Shown: piece after piece, positions 1-6,409 of the stretch
How the letters are laid out: each line of letters starts with the position of its first letter
How positions within the stretch are numbered: position 1 is the first letter of the stretch
Origin: an uncultured Sulfolobales archaeon
GTDB taxonomy: Archaea > Thermoproteota > Thermoprotei_A > Sulfolobales > Acidilobaceae
Assembly: GCA_937921695.1 (NCBI GenBank)
Contig: CAKZTZ010000007.1
Coordinates: 113,719-146,477, forward strand
Length of the DNA: 32,759 bases
Direction: 5' to 3'
Notes under the pieces: generated by a model
Seen by the model: the letters and a program-made list of their open reading frames with translations, nothing else
The model's database searches: none
What the model was told of the DNA's origin: nothing
Made by a program: the position numbers and the translations under genes

Positions 1-197
1 CTTTCCACTCTATAAACGGTATTAGGCTCCTCCTCGTAGAGTTTCTAGCTCTAGGCATAGGTAGGCCTGAGAAGCCTAAACCCCCCTATATTCCCCCGTC
101 GTTTAAAGGCCTCCAGAGGACTCTACTATATCTAGCTTTCGCCCTCTCGATCATAGTGTGGATAGCTATAGGCTATGTGATATTCCTCATGGGGTGA
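1..197 (+). CDS. sdhC: succinate dehydrogenase/fumarate reductase cytochrome b subunit C, 5' part outside window
   Basis: An open frame enters from the left edge (codons from base 3) and ends at TGA 195-197, giving the last 64 residues. They carry a motif F-H-S-I-N-G-I-R followed by a hydrophobic stretch, then a Pro-rich loop and a final hydrophobic helix ending in FLMG. The His-x3-Gly-x-Arg pattern is the usual heme b-binding helix of SdhC-type membrane anchors, where the anchor binds heme and quinone and passes electrons between the iron-sulfur subunit and the quinone pool. The stop codon overlaps the ATG of the next gene by one base (TGATG), so the two genes are translationally coupled in an sdh operon. 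The flavoprotein sdhA is not in the window and may lie upstream. Assignment rests on the motif and the operon. Confidence 0.75.
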   Translation, partial: FHSINGIRLLLVEFLALGIGRPEKPKPPYIPPSFKGLQRTLLYLAFALSIIVWIAIGYVIFLMG

Positions 198-553
198 TGG
201 TGGTGAGGCACGGTATACTATCGTTGTTACAGTATATAACTGCCCTGCTAATGGCCTTCCTAGTTTCCTGGCATTTAATAGTGAGGATCCCGCAGCTTCA
301 AGGCGTTGAAACGTTCGCTGAGACTATGAGCCCAGAAATAATCTATAGGGAGATTAGTAGCTATGGAATACTGCTCGTAGCCCTAGCTTTAGTAGTGGTT
401 TTACACGGCATCAACGGATTAAGGGGCTTCCTCCTAGAGTTAAGAGGGGGGGCTACGTGGAGCCTCTTTGTTAACACTGCCGCAGTAATAGCTTTCATAC
501 TCCTCCTCCTCGTGGGGATCCACACAGTGATAGGGGTGACGCCCCCGGGGTGA
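197..553 (+). CDS. sdhD: succinate dehydrogenase/fumarate reductase membrane anchor subunit D
   Basis: A 118-residue membrane protein with three hydrophobic segments (about residues 8-30, 55-72 and 92-112). Helix 2 ends in H70-G-I-N-G-L-R76, very like the motif in the preceding sdhC fragment, and H26 lies in helix 1; these are the likely heme b or quinone-site residues. I chose ATG 197 because it overlaps the upstream stop by one base; an open frame continues to a GTG at 158, but that would overlap sdhC by 40 bases and add a polar tail. The 3' end overlaps sdhB by four bases (GTGA), so C, D and B form one coupled unit. Role: second membrane anchor of complex II or fumarate reductase in the cytoplasmic membrane. 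Confidence 0.8.
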   Translation: MVVRHGILSLLQYITALLMAFLVSWHLIVRIPQLQGVETFAETMSPEIIYREISSYGILLVALALVVVLHGINGLRGFLLELRGGATWSLFVNTAAVIAFILLLLVGIHTVIGVTPPG

Positions 554-1476
554 GCGGCTTGGCTTTCGACCTTAAAGCGGCTACTAGGAAGCCTCCAAGC
601 CCTGTTAGGGTTTTAGTTAAACGCTACGACCCGGTTAACGGTAAGGTATGGTGGCAGGCTTATACAGTCGAGACCTATAAGGGTATGACTGTTTTAGATG
701 CTCTCTTAAGCATTAAGAGCGACGTAGACCACACGTTAACTTTTAGATATAGCTGTAGGATGGGCGTGTGCGGTAGTTGTGGCGTAGTAGTTAACGGGAC
801 CCCCAGGCTGGCGTGCCAGACTCAGATAGCTGAAGCGGCTTCCCCAGCTAGCCCGGAGCTGAGGGTAGAGCCCCTCTACAACTTTAAAGTTATGAGAGAT
901 TTAACCACTGACTTCACAGAGTTCTTCGAGAAACACAGGTTTATAAGACCTTACACTATTAGAAGCGACTTAGCGGAGAGGGAGAAGCCAACACTGGAAT
1001 ACTCTCAGAGCCCAGGAGAACTCTCAGAATACTATCAATACAGCCTCTGCATAATGTGCGGTCTCTGCGACGCCGCATGCCCCGTCTACGCTTCAGACGT
1101 GTCGTTCCTCGGGCCCCAGGCTCTAGCTCAAGCCTATAGGTACCTGGCAGACACTAGGGATGAAGCCTGGATATTAAGGTTGAAAGAGCTAGACTCCGAT
1201 GGAAGCCCGTTTAAATGTCATTTCGCAGCCTCTTGCAGCGCTGTCTGCCCTAAGAGTGTGGACCCTGCGGGCGCGGTGCAGAGGCTTAGGAGCTCCCTCT
1301 TGAAATACAAGCTTAGGATCTATAGGAAGAGGAAGATATCTCAAATAGTGCCGCCTATGAAAGAGATTAAGCCTATGATACCCTTGCCTCCTGAAGCAAC
1401 TCTAGTTGATGGGGTAGACATTAAAAAACTAGAGGAGGAGCCTCCCCAGATACCTGTGGAGAAGCTCCTCTCCTAG
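550..1476 (+). CDS. sdhB: succinate dehydrogenase/fumarate reductase iron-sulfur subunit B
   Basis: A 308-residue three-cluster iron-sulfur protein carrying electrons from the flavoprotein to the membrane anchors. The N-terminal plant-type ferredoxin domain has the [2Fe-2S] ligands C69, C74, C77 and C89 in the classic R-x-S-C-R-M-G-x-C-G-S-C context. The C-terminal helical domain has C167, C170, C173 and C177-P for the [4Fe-4S] cluster, and C223, C229 and C233-P for the [3Fe-4S] cluster. All eleven ligands of a standard SdhB are present. It is somewhat longer than the usual 230-250 residues because of a basic, Pro/Glu-rich C-terminal tail after about residue 255. The start is GTG 550, overlapping sdhD by four bases. 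Direction (succinate oxidation or fumarate reduction) cannot be decided from this subunit. Confidence 0.93.
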   Translation: MSGLAFDLKAATRKPPSPVRVLVKRYDPVNGKVWWQAYTVETYKGMTVLDALLSIKSDVDHTLTFRYSCRMGVCGSCGVVVNGTPRLACQTQIAEAASPASPELRVEPLYNFKVMRDLTTDFTEFFEKHRFIRPYTIRSDLAEREKPTLEYSQSPGELSEYYQYSLCIMCGLCDAACPVYASDVSFLGPQALAQAYRYLADTRDEAWILRLKELDSDGSPFKCHFAASCSAVCPKSVDPAGAVQRLRSSLLKYKLRIYRKRKISQIVPPMKEIKPMIPLPPEATLVDGVDIKKLEEEPPQIPVEKLLS

Positions 1477-2741
1477 ATCACGAGCTTCTCTGATCCTGAA
1501 ACTCTGTTTTTCAATCCAAGACTTTCAACTTTCAGAGTTTCACCAGTGTATAGTTCTGCTTCCTCAAGGCCTAAAGCTAGGGCAGCTGTTATCCTGCCTA
1601 TAGCGTCCCCCTTCATTATTCCGCTCCCGCTCGTACCGCAGGATATTATGAGGTCTGACTCGTAAGGCTCGTATATTATTGGGAGCCCGTCGGGGCTATA
1701 GTCATAGTAGCCTGCCCACATAGCGTGGGGGTAGAGTTTCTGGAATTCTGGGAAGTATATGGAAAGTATTGGGAGGACCCCCCTAACGTAGAATTCAGGC
1801 TCAGCCCTAGGCTCCAAATCTTCTAGTTCGAAGGGCCTACCTAGCTCGTCGCTGACCCCAACCCAGTATGATTCTTCTGAAGGCACAGGCCTCATGTAGG
1901 CTTTCTTGGGCAGGATTATGAAAGGCGAGATTCCGTAAGCGTTGAAGCCCCTAGCGTGTAATGTTGACTTTAAGGGTTCTCTTGCTGCTTTAACCGAGAA
2001 TACTTGGCGTTTCTTGGGTCTTGTGAAGCTTTCAACTCCATGTTTTGAAACTATACTCCACGTCCAAGAGCCTGCGGCCATTACGACTTTCTTAGAAACC
2101 CTTATATCTCTTCCATCTCTAAGCCTGACCCCGGATATTCTCGCATCCTGCCATGGGAAGGGCTCCCCCTCAATACCTATAGGTCTTCTCGGCTCTACTA
2201 TGAGGCTTTCAACTTCAGAGTCGAAGGCGAACTCTACGCCGAGGGTGGAGCAAGCTCTGTAATAGTAGTCTATTAGCTTCTCAGCGTCCATAATGCCGGC
2301 TTTAGGGACTAGGATGCCGGCTTCAATATCTCCAACCCCCACTAGCTGGGCCTCCTCCATATCTCTAACGTTAACCCTGGCTTTCAAACCATCTTCTAAA
2401 ACCGTAGAGTCTAAGATTTTAAACTCTAAGCCTATCTTCTCAGCCTCCTTCAACCCCTCTTTAACAGACTCGTAGAGGTGTTTATCGGCTAGCCATAGGT
2501 AGCCTATGAACTTGAGCCCTAGGTCGAACCCTTCCTCTTGAACCATCCTATAGAATTCTATGCTCGAGTTTGCCAGTGTAAGGTTAGCCCTGTTAGTAAA
2601 GAAAGCCCTGAAGGCTGCGGCGCTTTTACCGCTATCTCCTCCCCCGGGAGTGCTGGCCCTGTCTACTACGAGGACGCTAGAGTGGGGTGATATTTTTTTA
2701 ATGTGGTAGGCTGTAGCCAGCCCCACTATGCCGGCGCCCAC
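1473..2741 (-). CDS. FAD-dependent oxidoreductase, DAO family; 5' end probably frame-disrupted
   Basis: A 422-residue D-amino-acid-oxidase/sarcosine-oxidase-type flavoprotein, oxidising an unidentified amine or amino acid with FAD. It opens directly with the dinucleotide-binding motif G-A-G-I-V-G-L, has the following acidic end of the second strand (VVDRAS), a G-G-D-S-G-K-S-A-A-A segment expected around the flavin, and the C-terminal G-T-S-G-S-G-I-M-K-G-D-A-I-G-R flavin-closing segment. The only in-frame start after an upstream stop is GTG 2741, which would delete the first beta strand of the Rossmann fold. If one A is removed from the minus-strand A4 run (2763-2766), the frame extends to GTG 2769 and gives a complete N-terminus, M-K-P-S-P-E-Y-V-V-V before GAG. 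A TATA-like stretch lies about 26-35 bases upstream of 2769. The gene is convergent with sdhB and shares its CTAG stop. Confidence 0.8.
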   Translation of the reverse strand: MGAGIVGLATAYHIKKISPHSSVLVVDRASTPGGGDSGKSAAAFRAFFTNRANLTLANSSIEFYRMVQEEGFDLGLKFIGYLWLADKHLYESVKEGLKEAEKIGLEFKILDSTVLEDGLKARVNVRDMEEAQLVGVGDIEAGILVPKAGIMDAEKLIDYYYRACSTLGVEFAFDSEVESLIVEPRRPIGIEGEPFPWQDARISGVRLRDGRDIRVSKKVVMAAGSWTWSIVSKHGVESFTRPKKRQVFSVKAAREPLKSTLHARGFNAYGISPFIILPKKAYMRPVPSEESYWVGVSDELGRPFELEDLEPRAEPEFYVRGVLPILSIYFPEFQKLYPHAMWAGYYDYSPDGLPIIYEPYESDLIISCGTSGSGIMKGDAIGRITAALALGLEEAELYTGETLKVESLGLKNRVSGSEKLVI

Positions 2742-2792
2742 TACGACATATTCCGGCGAAGGTTTTCACCCGCTTAGTCAAAGTTATAAGAG

Positions 2793-2808
2793 TGTTTAAA
2801 TAAATTTA
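2793..2808 (-). promoter_or_regulatory. TATA box for the DAO-family oxidoreductase
   Basis: Read on the minus strand this is an AT-only stretch of TTTATTTAAA type. It lies about 26-35 bases upstream of GTG 2769, the distance expected for an archaeal TATA box and a leaderless transcript. It is too far from GTG 2741 for a leaderless start there, which supports 2769 as the true start. Confidence 0.4.
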
Positions 2809-2899
2809 CGCCTATTCCAGCAGGCTGCGCAGCCCTAGAAGGGTTTGACGCGCTTATTAGGCTAAACGTTTAATGGAAATATTAAAGGCTGGGAGAGTT

Positions 2900-3949
2900 A
2901 TGACTTCGCTCAACATAGATTCCCTAGAGGAGCTTTCAAGCATGGGTAGGGTTTTAGTAGTGGGGATAGGGGGTGGGGGCGATACCCTAGGGGCTCTCCT
3001 AGTATACCTTAAGATTAAAGGGTTAGGGGGTAAACCTGTTCTAGGTAACGTTGTCTGGGAGAGGCTTGTCCTCGACCCGTTCCCTGGCCCTATACCTGTT
3101 GAGCAGCTTGTTAACGCTGAAATTATAGGGCGGAGTATCGCTATAGTTAACTCTAACACTTACGTTGACAGGTACGGCTACACCCTTAAACCTCAAATAG
3201 TCATAGCTTCCGAAGTACTAGGGGAGAAGACAGTATTCCTCGACGTAAGCAAGGGGGAGGAAGGGCTCCTAGAAGCCCTGGACGCTGCCATGGATAAACT
3301 AGGGGTTGAAGCTATAGTGGGGGTTGACGTTGGGGGTGACGCCATCGCCATAGGCTGTGAAGAAGACCTCTGGAGCCCCCTAGCAGATGCTATAAGTGTA
3401 AGCGCCCTCTACAGGTCTAGAGCACCTTCTATAGTCACAATACTAGCCCCCGGGGCTGACGGTGAAATGAGCCAGCAGCAACTCATTAAGAGGATAAGTG
3501 AGATCGCATCACAAGGAGGCCTCATAGGGGTTTACGGGGTTAACAGGAGGGAGTATAAGGTGCTAAAAAGAATATCCGGGAAATTCGCTAGCGAAGCCTC
3601 CAAAATACCTATAGAGGCGTTCGAAGGCCTCATGGGCTACAAGAAGATCCGATGGGGATCTAGGACTGTGGAAGTGAACCCTATATCTATGACCCTTTAC
3701 GCCCTAGATACTGGAACAGTCTATAACATGAGCAAGCTAGCCCCAGCAGTCCACGGAACTAAGAGTATTGATGAAGCTAGGAGGAGGCTGAACGATAGAT
3801 GCATATACACAGAACTAGACCTTGAAGAAGACCTGGCAAGCCTGAGAGATAAGGGTGGAACCCTAACAGCTGTAAGAGTGTTAGAGGTTAGGAGCGAGGG
3901 TAGGAGGAGGCTCCTACTCTCAGGCTGCAACCCTCTATGTGGGGTTTGA
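2900..3949 (+). CDS. DUF1152 family protein
   Basis: About 349 residues. The N-terminus has a glycine-rich nucleotide-binding-like turn, V-V-G-I-G-G-G-G-D-T, right after a hydrophobic strand, and a second G-V-D-V-G-G-D-A-I-A segment lies mid-protein; both fit the archaeal DUF1152 family as I remember it. The function of the family is not established. A reductase or ligand-binding role of Rossmann type is only a guess. Start choice: ATG 2900 has a weak TATA-like element (GTTTAAT) about 26 bases upstream and a GGGAG ribosome-site-like run. ATG 2873 in the same frame would add nine residues and is the alternative. The gene ends 20 bases from a convergent ribbon-helix-helix gene and appears to be a single-gene unit. 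Confidence 0.75.
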   Translation: MTSLNIDSLEELSSMGRVLVVGIGGGGDTLGALLVYLKIKGLGGKPVLGNVVWERLVLDPFPGPIPVEQLVNAEIIGRSIAIVNSNTYVDRYGYTLKPQIVIASEVLGEKTVFLDVSKGEEGLLEALDAAMDKLGVEAIVGVDVGGDAIAIGCEEDLWSPLADAISVSALYRSRAPSIVTILAPGADGEMSQQQLIKRISEIASQGGLIGVYGVNRREYKVLKRISGKFASEASKIPIEAFEGLMGYKKIRWGSRTVEVNPISMTLYALDTGTVYNMSKLAPAVHGTKSIDEARRRLNDRCIYTELDLEEDLASLRDKGGTLTAVRVLEVRSEGRRRLLLSGCNPLCGV

Positions 3950-3969
3950 CCCGCCGGGGCTGTTTAGTT

Positions 3970-4308
3970 TCACCCGCTTATCTTCTCAGCTAGCTTCCTA
4001 CTCTTATATTCGCTGACGGCGTCTTCAAGCATTTCGAGCCTTTCAATTATGTATTTGAGTGTTTCATCGAATTCTTTGAGTTTTCCCTCGTTTATAGTGT
4101 ATTTAAGTCTAAGTTCTTTTTCTAGTTTTTCAACTTTCCTAGCTATTGTGGCTATAAGCTCCTTATCGCCTTGGGGGTTGAAGCTTTTGTCTAGGCCCAT
4201 TTTTATATAGAGTTTTATGAGGTCTGTTACTTGTATTCCTAGTTCTGCAGCTCTAGCTTTCAGCTCGCTATATAAACTGTCTGGTAGCGCTAGATGAACT
4301 GTGGGCAT
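3970..4308 (-). CDS. ribbon-helix-helix protein with C-terminal coiled coil
   Basis: 112 residues. Residues 1-40 look like a CopG/Arc-type ribbon-helix-helix: an alternating beta strand (TVHLALPDSLY), then helix A with Glu/Lys-rich residues, then G-I-Q-V-T-D-L-I helix B. Residues 50-108 are highly charged with a heptad-like spacing of Leu/Ile and are probably a coiled coil for dimer or tetramer formation. Such proteins usually bind operator DNA as dimers; no ligand is indicated. It is transcribed divergently from a second, shorter RHH gene, and a perfect 14-base palindrome lies between them, so autoregulation is likely. Start ATG 4308. Regulator identity and targets are unknown. Confidence 0.7.
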   Translation of the reverse strand: MPTVHLALPDSLYSELKARAAELGIQVTDLIKLYIKMGLDKSFNPQGDKELIATIARKVEKLEKELRLKYTINEGKLKEFDETLKYIIERLEMLEDAVSEYKSRKLAEKISG

Positions 4309-4343
4309 ATGTCTTACCCTTACAAGAGGAATACTAGCAGAGG

Positions 4344-4357
4344 GTTAAATATTTAAC
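4344..4357. promoter_or_regulatory. perfect 14-base palindrome, candidate operator and TATA element
   Basis: GTTAAATATTTAAC reads identically on both strands. It sits about 36-49 bases upstream of the minus-strand RHH gene, so it probably contains that gene's TATA box, and it is symmetric as an RHH dimer site should be. A second, imperfect inverted repeat lies at 4407-4434 (ATAGAG-TTTTA against TAAACTCCTCTAT). Confidence 0.4.
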
Positions 4358-4453
4358 GTTATATGGAGTTCTCAAAAAAGAAGACTAATGTAATATGAAG
4401 ATACTCATAGAGTTTTAGCCTTAAACTCCTCTATATTAAAATATCGGTAATAC

Positions 4454-4460
4454 GGAGGTG
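4454..4460 (+). promoter_or_regulatory. Shine-Dalgarno site of the 56-aa RHH gene
   Basis: GGAGGTG, eight bases before GTG 4469. It decides the start: the nearer ATG at 4464 runs into a stop after five codons. Confidence 0.65.
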
Positions 4461-4468
4461 TATATGGA

Positions 4469-4639
4469 GTGCGTGTCGTAAGCTTTAAAATAGAAGAGGA
4501 CTTACTAGAACTCTTAGAAGAGTACTCTAAGAAGAGGAGTATGTCTAAGAGCGAGATAATAAGGAGGGCTCTTAGAAGCTATATATCTAAAAACGCGGAG
4601 AAACCCTTCGCCACTAAGAGGATCAAGATTATAGCGTAA
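4469..4639 (+). CDS. small CopG-type ribbon-helix-helix protein, 56 aa
   Basis: A short gene, GTG 4469 to TAA 4637-4639, encoding 56 residues. The sequence is a textbook minimal RHH fold: beta strand VVSFKI (residues 3-8), acidic/Leu-rich helix A (E9-K22), the turn S24-M-S-K-S, and helix B (E29-Y38) containing the S-K-S-E-I-I-R-R-A-L signature. The last 15 residues are Lys/Arg rich. A strong Shine-Dalgarno precedes it. It is likely a DNA-binding transcription regulator or antitoxin-type protein acting as a dimer; no toxin gene is adjacent (the next gene is a TusA homologue), so the antitoxin reading is not supported. It lies divergent from the 112-aa RHH gene. Confidence 0.75.
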   Translation: MRVVSFKIEEDLLELLEEYSKKRSMSKSEIIRRALRSYISKNAEKPFATKRIKIIA

Positions 4640-4700
4640 TTTTATCTAGTCAAATAACATACATAATCCTTTAACCTTCTACTCTAACTATCATTTAAGG

Positions 4701-4946
4701 GTGCTTCGAGTGAGAGTTAAAGCTAGCCGTATAGTAGATGCCAGAGGCTACATGTGCCCCTACCCGATAATGCTCCTAAGCTTAACTTTAAAGAACACTC
4801 CTCCAGGCGATATAGTAGAGGTCAAAGCAACAGACCCTGCTTTCGAGAAAGATGTAGCTAGTTGGGCTGAGGAAACTGGGAACGAGCTTCTCGAAGTTCG
4901 CAGGGAGGGCGACGTTATAATAGCTTATGTTAGGAGGGTGAAATAG
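4701..4946 (+). CDS. tusA: TusA/SirA-family sulfur-carrier protein
   Basis: 81 residues with the diagnostic C19-P-Y-P22 (CPxP) motif at the start of the first helix, preceded by the DARG-x-x segment, and a beta-alpha-beta-alpha-beta length normal for TusA. The cysteine carries a persulfide that is passed to partner proteins in tRNA thiolation, molybdenum-cofactor-related sulfuration or sulfur metabolism. GTG 4701 is used as start; GTG 4710 would also keep the fold. A TATA-like CATAATCCTTTAACC lies about 30 bases upstream. One base separates it from the following DsrE-like gene, so the two form an operon and probably exchange sulfur. No dsrAB or hdr genes are near. Confidence 0.88.
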   Translation: MLRVRVKASRIVDARGYMCPYPIMLLSLTLKNTPPGDIVEVKATDPAFEKDVASWAEETGNELLEVRREGDVIIAYVRRVK

Positions 4947-4947
4947 T

Positions 4948-5340
4948 GTGGGAGGGGAAACTTTAGCTATCATAGTTAGGTCTGATAGGCCTGAATCCGT
5001 GTACCCCGCGCTTATCATAGCTTCGACAGCGGCGACTATGGGGGTTAATGTTGAGGTTTTCTTCACTTTCTGGGGGTTGAAAGTGCTCTTTAAAGGTGGC
5101 GTGGAAGAAGTTGAGGGGAAGTTTAGAGAGGCTCTAGGTGGGGAGCCTAAAGGGGTGCCTCCTCTAAAGATGTTGTTAGATATGGCTAGACAGGCTGGGG
5201 TTAAGATGTATGTTTGCTCCACAACAATGCAGGCTATGGGTCTAGATGAGAGTAGCCTTGAGGAAAAATACCCTGTAGTGGGTGCTGCCACTTTCGTTCA
5301 CAAGCATGTGAGCGGGGGCTCGAGGATACTGGTTTTCTAG
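4948..5340 (+). CDS. DsrE/DsrF-like (DsrE2-type) sulfurtransferase-family protein
   Basis: 130 residues with the DsrE fold: strand LAIIVRS, helix with A-S-T-A-A-T-M-G, strand V-E-V-F-F-T-F-W-G-L, and a second half containing V-K-M-Y-V-C90-S-T-T-M-x-x-M-G. That single cysteine in the C-S-T-T-M context is the persulfide-carrying residue of DsrE2/peroxiredoxin-like proteins. It probably takes sulfur from or gives sulfur to the adjacent TusA homologue. Start GTG 4948, one base after the tusA stop. In sulfur-oxidising archaea, TusA and DsrE occur together near heterodisulfide-reductase-like genes; none are seen here, so a general sulfur-trafficking role is as likely as energy metabolism. Confidence 0.82.
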   Translation: MGGETLAIIVRSDRPESVYPALIIASTAATMGVNVEVFFTFWGLKVLFKGGVEEVEGKFREALGGEPKGVPPLKMLLDMARQAGVKMYVCSTTMQAMGLDESSLEEKYPVVGAATFVHKHVSGGSRILVF

Positions 5341-5385
5341 AGGTTTAAGAGTTTCCCTTTACACGGCGAGACTAGGGTTTAAAGG

Positions 5386-6252
5386 GTGCCCTTAGCTTTA
5401 GCTGGGTATGGTGTTCATAAGGGTAGTTTTACTCTTGAATTTTTTGAAGCTCTTAACAGTGCGGATGTAGTGTATGTGGAGTTTTATACTATGCCGTCTT
5501 CAAACTGGGTTTTAGAGGCTTTGAGGCCTTGGTCTCATAAGGTTAGGGTTGTTTCGAGGAAGGGTTTGGAGGAGGGTTCAGCTGGGATTGTTGAAGAGGC
5601 TGTTTCGAGGTTTGTAGTTGTAGTGTCGCCGGGGGATCCTTTAATAGCTACGACGCATCACACGCTCTTGGCGGAGTCGAGGGTTAGGGGTGTGGAGGCT
5701 AGGTATATTCCCGGGGTTTCTGGTGTGTGCTCGGCTAAAGCTTATAGTGGATTATCATACTATAGGTTTGGTAGAACTGTAACTATACCGGGGCCTTGGA
5801 GGGGTGTTAAACCATACACTTCTATCTTAACAATATATGGTAACCTCTGCATAGATGCTCACACACTCCTACTCTTAGATGTGGCGGATGACGGTGTTCA
5901 GTTAGATCCTAGGGATGCTGCTAAGATACTTTTAGATATTGAAGAGATTATTTCGAGGGAGTTAAGCTTAAAGGGGATAGTAAAAGACACCCCAGCCATA
6001 ATAGTAGGAGGTGCTGGAACCCCGGAGCCGGAAGTCCTTATATATGAGAGTCTAGCCGATATCCCGGCAGAGTCGAGAACTTTAAAACAACCTTCAAGCA
6101 TAATAATGCCAGCCCCTCTAAGCCCCATAGAAAAATGGCTCATAGAAACTATGCACTCCAAAAAGCTAGGAGAGAAGTGGATGAGGAGAAGCTACGATAG
6201 CGGGGAAGCATGTAAAGCCTATACTAGAATTAAAGAGTGGATGAAAGAGTAA
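5386..6252 (+). CDS. dphB: diphthine synthase (S-adenosylmethionine-dependent)
   Basis: 288 residues, near the usual 260-290. It belongs to the tetrapyrrole-methylase fold: N-terminal strand L-A-L-A-G-Y-G, then V-E-F-Y-T-M (residues 31-36), then V-V-V-S-P-G-D-P-L-I-A-T-T-H-H (about 78-92), the SAM-binding loop typical of DphB, and Y-I-P-G-V-S-G-V-C (108-115). It methylates the precursor made on the histidine of elongation factor 2 on the way to diphthamide, in the cytoplasm. The first loop has G-Y-G-V where family members usually have a longer G-L-G-L segment. Start GTG 5386 follows GGTTTAAAGG directly. It is downstream of the tusA-dsrE pair by 45 bases and could be co-transcribed or have its own promoter. 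Confidence 0.9.
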   Translation: MPLALAGYGVHKGSFTLEFFEALNSADVVYVEFYTMPSSNWVLEALRPWSHKVRVVSRKGLEEGSAGIVEEAVSRFVVVVSPGDPLIATTHHTLLAESRVRGVEARYIPGVSGVCSAKAYSGLSYYRFGRTVTIPGPWRGVKPYTSILTIYGNLCIDAHTLLLLDVADDGVQLDPRDAAKILLDIEEIISRELSLKGIVKDTPAIIVGGAGTPEPEVLIYESLADIPAESRTLKQPSSIIMPAPLSPIEKWLIETMHSKKLGEKWMRRSYDSGEACKAYTRIKEWMKE

Positions 6253-6376
6253 GCTATGTTAAAGTATTTTATTAGGGATACTCTGGAAACTATTTTGAGA
6301 TCCTTCCGCTAACAGTCTCTCGACAGCTATAGCTTGTTTAAAGCTTAAGCTGGAAGGTTGAAATTAATGTTTCACG

Positions 6377-6392
6377 AGCCCCCGGGCTTTTT
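6377..6392 (+). terminator. hairpin plus T-run, possible terminator
   Basis: AGCCC-CC-GGGCT followed by T5 (6388-6392), in the space between the convergent dphB and atpI genes. It would end plus-strand transcripts from dphB, although it lies about 125 bases after the stop. The two-base loop is too tight for a good hairpin, so the oligo-T is the firmer part. Confidence 0.3.
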
Positions 6393-6409
6393 CCTTGTAG
6401 GATTTCCAG

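Noticed and set aside
4469-4946. Toxin-antitoxin pair with the small RHH protein as antitoxin
   Set aside because: The following gene is a TusA homologue with CPxP, not a toxin, and the two are 60 bases apart.
4788-5291. Minus-strand frame of 167 codons opposite tusA and the DsrE-like gene
   Set aside because: Both plus-strand genes are identified by motifs; the opposite frame has low-complexity Ser/Pro composition.
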